Of a DNA stretch of 24,168 bases, positions 14,333 through 20,576 are shown in pieces. Every line of letters starts with the position of its first letter. Position 1 is the stretch's first letter. This stretch comes from JBKDZR01 sp047971485 (GTDB taxonomy: Bacteria > Pseudomonadota > Alphaproteobacteria > Rhodobacterales > Rhodobacteraceae). The stretch covers positions 1-24,168 of the forward strand of contig JBKDZR010000094.1 of the NCBI GenBank assembly GCA_047971485.1. The letters are read 5' to 3'. Both the position numbers and the translations under genes were made by a program. The notes under the pieces were generated by a model, which was not told the DNA's origin, ran no database searches, and saw only the letters and a list, made by a program, of their open reading frames with translations.

Positions 14333-15763
14333 ATGGATGAACACAGGATCGAGAGGGACGCGCTGGACGATGTGCTGGCCCCCTTGGGGCTGGCGCCAAC
14401 CGGTCTGGAGACCCGTTTGCAGTATCACGATGTGGCGCCGGATATGGATTCGTCCGTGGCCTTGGCCTTGGCGGGTCGGACCATTGTTGCCGCCCAGGCC
14501 CTGACCACGGCAGAATACTGGCGACATTGTGGCGGGCCGGTGCAAGAGGTTTCGGTCAGTCGCAACGATGCCGTCTTCGCCCTGTGCTGCGGGTTGTTCC
14601 AATCCAGCCATGGCCATGACATGACCATAGCCAGCGGCGCCGCTGCGGCGATGAGCGGCTTTTACCAGGCGCGCGACGGGCGCTGGTTTCATCCCATGGG
14701 CACCTATCCGGGGTTGCGCGACGGGGCGTTGGCACTGCTCGATTGTGCCAATACGCCCGAGGCGATCGCCCGGGCGATCGCCGGGCGTGATGCGCTGGAC
14801 CTGGAAGAGGCCTTCGCTGCCGCCAATCTTGCCGGTACCATGGTGCGCAGCCGTGCCGAATGGGCCGCCCACCCCCAGGGCCAGGCCCTGGCGGCGGCGC
14901 CCCTGGTCACCGTCGAGAAGATCGCCGATGGCGCCCCGGTCCAGTCCGCGCCGCCGCCGCGCCCCTTTGCCGGGCTGCGGGTGCTGGATTTCACCCATGT
15001 GATCGCCGGGCCGGTCCTGACCCGGACGCTGGCCGAACAGGGCGCCGACTGCCTGCGGCTCAGTGCGCCGGGCCATGCCGATCCCCAAGCCTTCCTGATC
15101 GAAACGGCCTGGGGTAAGCGCTCGGCCCATCTGGATTTCGCCCGGGCCGGGGATCTGGACCGGATGCGGGATCTGGTGCGCCGGGGCGATGTCTTCGTAC
15201 AATCCTGGCGTCCGGGTGCGATGGAGAAATGGGGCCTGACCGCCGAGGAACTGGCCGCCGATCATCCCGCCGGTTTGATCCATGTCACTGTGGACAGTTG
15301 GGGCCGGACTGGGCCCTGGGCCAATCGCAAGGGCTTTGAACAGCTGGCCCAGGCAGCGACCGGCGTGGCCCTGCAAGAGGCGCGCGACGGCCGGCCGTGC
15401 TATGTGCCGACGGCGCTGTTGGCCGATTACCTGGCCGCTTATCTGGGTGCGGCGGGTACCGTTGCCGCGCTGATCCGGCGCCGGCGTGACGGGGGCAGCT
15501 ATCGGGTGCATGTCTCCCTGGCCCGGGTGACCATGTGGGCCCAGGCCCTGACGGCCCCGGCCCGGGTGGCTGGCGCGCCGTTTCCGCCGCCGCAAATGCC
15601 GCCGTCGATCCAGCGCGACAGCGCCTATGGTTTGCTGCGCCATCTGGCGCCCTTTGCCCGGTTTTCCCACAGTCAGGCCGATTGGGCCCTACCCCCGTCG
15701 CCGCCCGGGGCGCATGCGCCGGTCTGGTTGCCACGGGATCAGGGCGCTTCCGGGATCCCGTGA
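14333..15763 (+). CDS. class III (CaiB/BaiF) CoA-transferase, apparently permuted
   Basis: This 476-residue protein belongs to family III CoA-transferases, which move CoA between carboxylic acids. The typical N-terminal motif GLRVLDFTHVIAGPVLTRTL appears only at about 214-233, followed by FVQSWRPGAMEKWGLT, HVTVDSWGRTGPWANRKGF and LLADYLAAYLGAAG, with candidate catalytic D365. Residues 1-200 contain what is normally the C-terminal part: MSGFYQARDGRWFHPMGTYP, and SRAEWAAHPQGQALAAAPLV. The order is therefore large-domain C-part first, N-part second, as in a circular permutation or a trimmed tandem duplication. GGGAGGA lies upstream of ATG 14333. The end after about 430 is unrecognised and Pro-rich. 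It is divergent from dctP. The substrate is unknown, and the activity of this arrangement is not established here. Confidence 0.85.
   Translation: MDEHRIERDALDDVLAPLGLAPTGLETRLQYHDVAPDMDSSVALALAGRTIVAAQALTTAEYWRHCGGPVQEVSVSRNDAVFALCCGLFQSSHGHDMTIASGAAAAMSGFYQARDGRWFHPMGTYPGLRDGALALLDCANTPEAIARAIAGRDALDLEEAFAAANLAGTMVRSRAEWAAHPQGQALAAAPLVTVEKIADGAPVQSAPPPRPFAGLRVLDFTHVIAGPVLTRTLAEQGADCLRLSAPGHADPQAFLIETAWGKRSAHLDFARAGDLDRMRDLVRRGDVFVQSWRPGAMEKWGLTAEELAADHPAGLIHVTVDSWGRTGPWANRKGFEQLAQAATGVALQEARDGRPCYVPTALLADYLAAYLGAAGTVAALIRRRRDGGSYRVHVSLARVTMWAQALTAPARVAGAPFPPPQMPPSIQRDSAYGLLRHLAPFARFSHSQADWALPPSPPGAHAPVWLPRDQGASGIP
14761..14782. repeat. 22-base perfect palindrome inside the CoA-transferase gene
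   Basis: Two copies of GGCGATCGCC flank a central CG, making a 22-base sequence equal to its own reverse complement. It encodes the repeated Ala-Ile-Ala of EAIARAIAG, so codon use explains it at least in part. It could fold into a tight hairpin in mRNA. Confidence 0.6.
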
Positions 15764-15817
15764 TCGGGGGGGGCGTGGCCCGCTGCTGCGCGGTGGACGA
15801 GACTGGCCGTTTCGGGC

Positions 15818-16123
15818 TCAGTCCTCCTTGGGGCGGGCGGCGAAGCGGGCCTGTTGCTCGGCGCTGGCCTCGGTCTGGTGGCGGGCCTTCCAGTCGGCAT
15901 AGGGCATCCCGTAAAACTCGGTCCGGGCGTCTTCCTTGTCGATCGTCAGCCCCCGTTCGTCCGCTGCCTCCTGATACCAGCGGCTCAGGCAGTTGCGGCA
16001 AAATCCGGCCATGTTCATCAGGTCGATATTCTGCACATCGGTGCGGGTCCGCAGGTGATCGCGCAGACGGCGAAAGGCGGCGGCTTCGAGTTCGGTTTGG
16101 GTTTTGGTGTCGATCCGGGTCAT
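15818..16123 (-). CDS. DUF1244 family protein
   Basis: This 101-residue protein matches DUF1244, a small family common in Alpha- and Gammaproteobacteria and without a firm function. It is soluble and charged, with a helical centre containing VQNIDLMNMAGFCRNCLSRWY. The C-x2-C pair in GFCRNC is characteristic and could bind a metal or form a disulfide. The part after EFYGMPYADWKARHQ is family-typical and ends in a short charged tail. AGGAG upstream of ATG 16123 supports the start. It converges on the CoA-transferase gene (54-base gap, no clear hairpin) and is divergent from pyruvate kinase. Neighbours give no direct functional clue. Confidence 0.92.
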   Translation of the reverse strand: MTRIDTKTQTELEAAAFRRLRDHLRTRTDVQNIDLMNMAGFCRNCLSRWYQEAADERGLTIDKEDARTEFYGMPYADWKARHQTEASAEQQARFAARPKED

Positions 16124-16258
16124 GGGCGTTCTCCTGTCCGGGTGTCAATCTAGGGCATGATGCGGGCTTTGGTGGACCGTTTTTGCACCGGGCCCCGGTC
16201 AAGGGGGCGTCGTCATCACCATGTCATGCCCATACGCTATCTGTTGGAGGATGACATA

Positions 16259-16315
16259 ATGCGGTCCGGTGTGATGTGCCAGTTGCCATTCGGGCCCGGA
16301 TGCGGCACAGGATGA
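16259..16315 (+). other. possible 18-codon upstream ORF before pyk
   Basis: GGAGG at 16246-16250 lies eight bases before ATG 16259, which opens an 18-codon frame (MRSGVMCQLPFGPGCGTG). Its TGA at 16313-16315 overlaps an ATG at 16312 that is in frame with pyruvate kinase. The ribosome site is among the best in this region, so translation seems possible. A regulatory role is speculative. Confidence 0.25.
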
Positions 16316-16323
16316 ACGGATTA

Positions 16324-16335
16324 GTTATCGCTAAC
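16324..16335. promoter_or_regulatory. LacI-family-type operator upstream of pyruvate kinase
   Basis: GTTATCGCTAAC is an inverted repeat of GTTA/TAAC with a central CG, the form typical of LacI/GntR-type sugar-metabolism regulators. It begins 39 bases before the chosen pyk ATG. In Rhodobacter the LacI-family regulator CceR controls central carbon genes, so a CceR-like site is a reasonable guess. I have not been able to compare it with the published motif. Confidence 0.45.
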
Positions 16336-16362
16336 AAACGACAGATTGCCGGAGAAGAGCCG

Positions 16363-17811
16363 ATGAACCGGAGCCGAAATATCAAGATCGTGGCGACCCT
16401 GGGGCCTGCCTCCAGCGATAAGGCGGTCATTCGCGCCCTGGCGGATGCCGGGGCCGACGTCTTTCGGCTGAACATGAGCCATGGGGTCCATGCCGAGATC
16501 GAGGCCCGCCATCGGGCGATCCGCGAGGTCGAGGCGGAAACCGGCCGTCCGATTGCCATCCTGGCCGATTTGCAGGGGCCCAAACTGCGGGTCGGGGTTT
16601 TTGCCGATGGTCCGGTGACGCTGCGGGAGGGGGCCGATTTCCGGCTGGATCTGGATCCGGCGCCGGGCGATCAGGCCCGGGTTTGCCTGCCACACCCGGA
16701 AATCTTCGCTGCGCTGGAACCGGGCGCCCGGCTGCTGATCAATGACGGCAAGGTGCGGCTGCGGGTGACGGACTGCACCCGCGAATACGCCCAGTGCACG
16801 GTGCTGAACACGGGGGAAGTCTCGGACCGCAAGGGGGTGAACGTGCCCGATGTGGTGCTGCCGCTGGCGGCGCTGTCCGAAAAGGACCGGGCCGATCTGG
16901 ACTTTGTGCTGGGGCTGGGGGTCGACTGGCTGGCGCTCAGCTTCGTGCAGCGGGTCGAGGATGTCGCCGAGGCCCGCGCCCTGGCCGGGGATCGCGCGGC
17001 GATCATGGTGAAGGTCGAGAAACCGGCCTGCGTGACCCGCTTTGACCAGATCCTTGAGGTCTGCGACGGTGTCATGGTGGCGCGTGGTGATCTGGGCGTG
17101 GAATTGCCGTTGCAGAATGTGCCGCCTATTCAGAAGCGCCTGATCCAGAAATGCCGGGATGCTGCCAAGCCGGTGATCGTGGCCACGCAGATGCTGGAAA
17201 GCATGATCGACAGTCCGGTGCCGACACGCGCCGAGGTGTCCGATGTGGCCAATGCCATCTATGAAGGGGCCGACGGGATCATGCTGTCGGCAGAGTCGGC
17301 GGCCGGCAACTATCCGGTCGAGGCGGTGGCGACCATGGACAAGATCGCCATCGAGGTTGAGGGCGATCCCGGCTATCGCATCGCCATTGATGCCAGCCGC
17401 AGTGTGTTGCGCCGAACCGTGGCCGACGGCATCGTGCATGCGGCGCGCAATCTGGCAGAATCGATCTCGGCCAAGGCAATCTGCTGCTTTACCCAGTCCG
17501 GCACCACCGCGACGCTGGTGGCGCGCGAACGGCCCTCGATCCCGATCATCGCGCTGACGCCATCGGTGACCACGGCCCGGCGGCTGTGCATGACCTGGGG
17601 GATGAACTGCACGATGGTCACCGAACCGGTCGAACGCTTCAAGATGGCTGTGGTCAGTGCCGCGCGCGCGGCGGTGCAGATCGGGCAGGCAACGCCCGAG
17701 GATCAGATCGTGGTGACGGCAGGGGTGCCGTTCAACCGATCCGGCACCACCAACATCCTGCGCGTGGCGCCCTGCGACGAAAGCCAGATCTACGCGAACG
17801 AACCGGGCTGA
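16363..17811 (+). CDS. pyk: pyruvate kinase
   Basis: Pyruvate kinase transfers phosphate from phosphoenolpyruvate to ADP in the last step of glycolysis and the Entner-Doudoroff route. The 482 residues show domain A/B starts (KIVATLGPAS, FRLNMSHG, ILADLQGPKLRVG), SDRKGVNVPDVVLPL, the catalytic-lysine motif IMVKVEKPA, and VMVARGDLGVELPL. The signature PVIVATQMLESMI and IMLSAESAAGNYPVEAV follow, then the C-terminal allosteric domain with the FTQSGTTATLVA loop. ATG 16363 follows GGAGAAGAGCCG; an in-frame ATG at 16312 would add 17 residues and place the dyad at 16324-16335 inside the gene. A GC hairpin follows the stop. It is transcribed away from DUF1244. Confidence 0.97.
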   Translation: MNRSRNIKIVATLGPASSDKAVIRALADAGADVFRLNMSHGVHAEIEARHRAIREVEAETGRPIAILADLQGPKLRVGVFADGPVTLREGADFRLDLDPAPGDQARVCLPHPEIFAALEPGARLLINDGKVRLRVTDCTREYAQCTVLNTGEVSDRKGVNVPDVVLPLAALSEKDRADLDFVLGLGVDWLALSFVQRVEDVAEARALAGDRAAIMVKVEKPACVTRFDQILEVCDGVMVARGDLGVELPLQNVPPIQKRLIQKCRDAAKPVIVATQMLESMIDSPVPTRAEVSDVANAIYEGADGIMLSAESAAGNYPVEAVATMDKIAIEVEGDPGYRIAIDASRSVLRRTVADGIVHAARNLAESISAKAICCFTQSGTTATLVARERPSIPIIALTPSVTTARRLCMTWGMNCTMVTEPVERFKMAVVSAARAAVQIGQATPEDQIVVTAGVPFNRSGTTNILRVAPCDESQIYANEPG

Positions 17812-17812
17812 A

Positions 17813-17832
17813 GCCGGCCGGATCGGGCCGGC
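17813..17832 (+). terminator. GC-rich hairpin after pyk
   Basis: GCCGGCC at 17813-17819 pairs perfectly with GGCCGGC at 17826-17832 around a 6-base loop, starting two bases after the pyk stop codon. No T-run follows, so it may be a weak terminator or only protect the 3' end. Confidence 0.4.
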
Positions 17833-17873
17833 TGTCGAACGGGGCACATCCTTGCGGCTGCAGGCCTTTCGGG

Positions 17874-17902
17874 TTGCGCCAATCCCGTTTGCAGTGTATC
17901 TG
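17874..17902 (+). promoter_or_regulatory. weak sigma-70-like promoter candidate for rpmI-rplT
   Basis: TTGCGC (17874-17879) and TATCTG (17897-17902) are 17 bases apart, in the 168-base gap before rpmI. Each matches the consensus only partly. Spacing and position are the main support. Confidence 0.25.
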
Positions 17903-17979
17903 CCCAGCTTCGTCCCGCACGGCCGGTCAGTGGCATGCCGAGTCGGCGCGGTTCAACCGCCCATCAAGAGGAGCTGGAA

Positions 17980-18180
17980 ATGCCCAAGATGAAGACAAAA
18001 TCAAGCGCCAAAAAGCGCTTCAAGGTGACGGGGACCGGCAAGGTCCTGGCGGCCCAGGCGGGCAAGCGTCACGGGATGATCAAGCGGACGCGGAAATTCA
18101 TCCGTGATGCGCGTGGCACCACGACGCTGTCGGCGCCGGATGCCAAGATCGTCAAATCCTACATGCCCTACGACCGCTAA
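17980..18180 (+). CDS. rpmI: 50S ribosomal protein L35
   Basis: L35 is a small basic protein of the large ribosomal subunit. The 66 residues begin MPKMKTKSSAKKRFKVTGTGK and include KRHGMIKRTRKFIRDARGTT and end KSYMPYDR, as in other alphaproteobacterial L35 proteins. AAGAGGAG just before ATG 17980 fixes the start. An in-frame ATG at 17935 would add 15 unlikely residues. rplT follows after 14 bases, the usual L35-L20 pair. infC, often the first gene of this operon elsewhere, is not present here. Confidence 0.98.
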   Translation: MPKMKTKSSAKKRFKVTGTGKVLAAQAGKRHGMIKRTRKFIRDARGTTTLSAPDAKIVKSYMPYDR

Positions 18181-18194
18181 GGAGGCCGCAACCC

Positions 18195-18557
18195 ATGTCT
18201 CGCGTCAAAGGGGGTACTGTTACCCACGCTCGCCACAAGAAGGTCATCAAGGCTGCCAAAGGTTATTACGGCCGCCGCAGCAATGCCTTCCGCACTGCAA
18301 CCCAGGCTGTCGACAAGGCCAACCAATACGCCACCCGCGACCGCAAGAACCGCAAGCGCAACTTCCGCGCCCTGTGGATCCAGCGGATCAATGCGGCGGT
18401 GCGCCTGCATGATGCCGAACTGACCTATTCACGCTTCATCAACGGCCTGGCCAAGGCCGGGATTGAAGTGGACCGCAAGGTTCTGGCCGATCTCGCCGTC
18501 AACGAACCCGATGCGTTCGGGGCGATCGTCGGCCAGGCCAAGGCTGCCCTGGCCTGA
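18195..18557 (+). CDS. rplT: 50S ribosomal protein L20
   Basis: L20 binds 23S rRNA and is needed early in 50S assembly. The 120 residues match L20 throughout: MSRVKGGTVTHARHKKVIKA, GYYGRRSNAFRTATQAV, KNRKRNFRALWIQRINAAVR, and a C-terminal globular part with YSRFINGLAKAGIEVDRKVL. GGAGG ahead of ATG 18195 starts at the rpmI stop codon, so the two genes are tightly linked. In several bacteria L20 represses its own operon by binding the leader. I see no obvious rRNA-like mimic in the 168 bases before rpmI. A canonical terminator follows. Confidence 0.98.
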   Translation: MSRVKGGTVTHARHKKVIKAAKGYYGRRSNAFRTATQAVDKANQYATRDRKNRKRNFRALWIQRINAAVRLHDAELTYSRFINGLAKAGIEVDRKVLADLAVNEPDAFGAIVGQAKAALA

Positions 18558-18900
18558 TCCAGGGTCAGAGGTCCGGTTCGCCGACTGTCGAAAGGCCGCT
18601 CTCCCGGGGGCGGCCTTTTCCGTTCTGGCGCAACCGCGCCGACGCCTTGGCGGCGGCGCCCGGCCCAACTGAACGCGCAGCCCGAAGGGCGCGCTTTCAG
18701 GCGGGAGGGCCCCTTTCCCGGGCCGTCTCTCGCAGCCCCGCTTGCATTCATGGTCCCCACTGGCTAGCAGACGGCGGACCCTATGCAGGATTTCCGAAAG
18801 CTGGACGCCGGTCTTCGGATGAACATTCTGCAAACTCAGAAGAATCATAAGCAGGCAGGTGTCGGCGACACTGCCACCGCCTGCTCAGGGGAGACGGATG
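18558..18900. other. intergenic region between rplT and pheS
   Basis: This 343-base gap holds the rplT terminator (18591-18619) and a second GC-rich stem (18674-18694: CGCGC, A, GCCC, loop GAA, GGGC, GCGC, then TTTC). It also has a weak promoter-like pair, TTGCAT (18742-18747) and TAGCAG (18765-18770), spaced 17 bases. A 41-codon frame from ATG 18783 to TGA 18906 runs into pheS but contains only one Phe codon, so it is not a phenylalanine attenuator leader. GGGGAG at 18888-18893 is the pheS ribosome site. I see no gene here. Confidence 0.6.
18591..18619 (+). terminator. rho-independent terminator after rplT
   Basis: AAGGCCGC and GCGGCCTT form a perfect stem around a loop of about ten bases, and the 3' arm runs into a short T tract (TTTT at 18616-18619). 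It lies 34 bases after the rplT stop and is the most canonical terminator in the window, separating the ribosomal pair from pheS. Confidence 0.85.
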
Positions 18901-19977
18901 ATGGATGATCTGCGCGACAAATATCTGGCGGCGATAGCCGGGGCAGAGGATGAATCCGCGCTTGAGGACCTGCGGGTCCAAGCCGTCGGAAAGAAGGGCG
19001 AGATCAGCCTGAAAATGCGCGAACTGGGCAAGATGACGCCCGAGGAACGGCAAACTGCCGGCCCGCGCCTCAATGCCCTGAAGAATGAAATCAACAGCGC
19101 TCTGGCGGCCCGGAAATCCGCACTGGGGGACAAGGCCCTGGCCGAGCGGCTGGAAGCCGAATGGCTGGATGTCACCCTGCCGGGCCGGTCCGCCGCACGG
19201 GGGCAGGGCACGATCCACCCGGTCAGCCAGGTGATGGATGAGGTCACCGCCATCTTCGCCGATATGGGCTTTGCCGTGGCCGAGGGCCCGCAGATCGAAA
19301 CCGACTGGTACAACTTCGACGCCCTGAACATTCCCGGCCACCACCCCGCCCGCGCCGAGATGGACACGTTCTACATGCACCGCGCACGGGATGATGACCG
19401 CCCCCCCCATGTGCTGCGCACCCATACCTCGCCGGTGCAGATCCGGGCGCTGCAGGATCAGGGCGCGCCGATCCGGGTGATCGCCCCGGGCCGTGTCTAC
19501 CGCGCCGATTACGACCAGACCCACACGCCCATGTTCCATCAGGTCGAGGGGTTGGCCATTGATCGCGACATTTCCATGGCCAACCTGAAATGGGTGCTGG
19601 AGGAATTCTTCACCGCCTATTTCGGCACCGCCGTCAAAACCCGTTTCCGCGCTTCGCATTTCCCCTTCACCGAGCCCTCGGCCGAGGTTGATATCCAGTG
19701 CTCCTGGGAAGGGGGCAGTTTGAAGGTCGGCGAGGGCGATGGCTGGCTTGAGGTGCTCGGCTCAGGCATGGTCCACCCATCGGTGCTGAAGGCCGCCAAT
19801 GTCGATCCGTCCGAATGGCAGGGCTTTGCCTTCGGTATGGGGATCGACCGGATCGCCATGCTGAAATACGGCATCCCCGACCTGCGCGCCTTTTTCGACA
19901 GCGATCTGCGCTGGCTGCGCCATTACGGGTTCAGCGCCCTGGATGTGCCGACGCTTTATGGCGGGGTGAACCGCTGA
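18901..19977 (+). CDS. pheS: phenylalanine-tRNA ligase alpha subunit
   Basis: PheS is the catalytic alpha subunit of the (alpha-beta)2 phenylalanyl-tRNA synthetase. The 358-residue protein has an N-terminal helical coiled coil (about 1-90) and a class II core. Motifs include the PheS-specific YNFDALNIPGHHPAR (137-151), motif 2 around GRVYRADYDQTHTPMFHQVE (197-216), and motif 3 in GFAFGMGIDRIAMLKYG (308-324). Two ATGs occur at 18898 and 18901; I choose 18901, seven bases after GGGGAG. Longer frames to 18859 lack a better ribosome site. A run of eight C at 19401-19408 is in frame. It is not directly followed by pheT: an unrelated membrane-protein gene intervenes. Confidence 0.97.
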   Translation: MDDLRDKYLAAIAGAEDESALEDLRVQAVGKKGEISLKMRELGKMTPEERQTAGPRLNALKNEINSALAARKSALGDKALAERLEAEWLDVTLPGRSAARGQGTIHPVSQVMDEVTAIFADMGFAVAEGPQIETDWYNFDALNIPGHHPARAEMDTFYMHRARDDDRPPHVLRTHTSPVQIRALQDQGAPIRVIAPGRVYRADYDQTHTPMFHQVEGLAIDRDISMANLKWVLEEFFTAYFGTAVKTRFRASHFPFTEPSAEVDIQCSWEGGSLKVGEGDGWLEVLGSGMVHPSVLKAANVDPSEWQGFAFGMGIDRIAMLKYGIPDLRAFFDSDLRWLRHYGFSALDVPTLYGGVNR

Positions 19978-19984
19978 TGCGGCG

Positions 19985-20575
19985 ATGAACGTGGCAGATC
20001 CTTCGCAGGCTGATCCCGTGCCGGCTGCCCTGTCCTATGTCGCGGTCAAATGCGGTGAAATCGGGGCTTACGCTGCCGCCCTTGTGGCCGAGATCGAGGG
20101 CTATGAACGGGATGCGCGGGCCAAGCTGAAATATATCTCGGGGCTGACCATTGCGCTTGTCGGGGTCATGCAGTGGCTGGCACTGCGCGATCCCGCGTCT
20201 CGGGCCGCCATGTGGCAGGTGATGCAAGGCGAGATGGGCAAAGGGGGTATGCTGTTCTGGATGATCCTCAGCCTGATATTCGCTATGCTGTTGATGTTGC
20301 TGGTCTTTCTTCTGTCAGCCTGTGGCTTTATCCGCAGCCATGTTCTGGAACGTCCGCCCCGCCGGCGGGGCGGACGCCTCCGGCCGTTCGCGGGGCTGGA
20401 TAACCCCCGGCTTCAGTCCCGGACTGCCGACGACTGGATGTCATGTTTGGAGGGGGCGGTTGCCCAAAAGGCCGCAATGATGCAAGTCATCGACTCTACC
20501 GTGTATTTTCTTCTGACGATTGGGGGCTTTTTGTTCCTGACGTCCCTGTTCAATCTCTGGAAACTGGCTGGCTGA
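19985..20575 (+). CDS. unrecognised three-helix membrane protein encoded between pheS and pheT
   Basis: I do not recognise this 196-residue protein. It has a soluble N-terminal helix (about 18-48), hydrophobic helices at about 50-67 and 88-112, a basic stretch RPPRRRGGRLRP (123-134), a cytoplasmic-looking segment to 165, and a third helix at about 171-192 ending in NLWKLAG. Arg-rich loop placement suggests that the loop between helices 2 and 3 is cytoplasmic. It begins 7 bases after the pheS stop and ends 1 base before the pheT ATG. Neither it nor pheT has a strong ribosome site, so translation may be coupled. The order of two helices, a soluble loop and a third helix loosely recalls DUF5706/SLATT-type effectors, but no motif proves this and no nucleotide cyclase gene is nearby. 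Confidence 0.8.
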   Translation: MNVADPSQADPVPAALSYVAVKCGEIGAYAAALVAEIEGYERDARAKLKYISGLTIALVGVMQWLALRDPASRAAMWQVMQGEMGKGGMLFWMILSLIFAMLLMLLVFLLSACGFIRSHVLERPPRRRGGRLRPFAGLDNPRLQSRTADDWMSCLEGAVAQKAAMMQVIDSTVYFLLTIGGFLFLTSLFNLWKLAG

Positions 20576-20576
20576 C

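Noticed and set aside
18783..18908. Leader peptide and attenuator for pheS-pheT
   Set aside because: The 41-codon frame has only one Phe codon and no antiterminator/terminator pair follows it before pheS.
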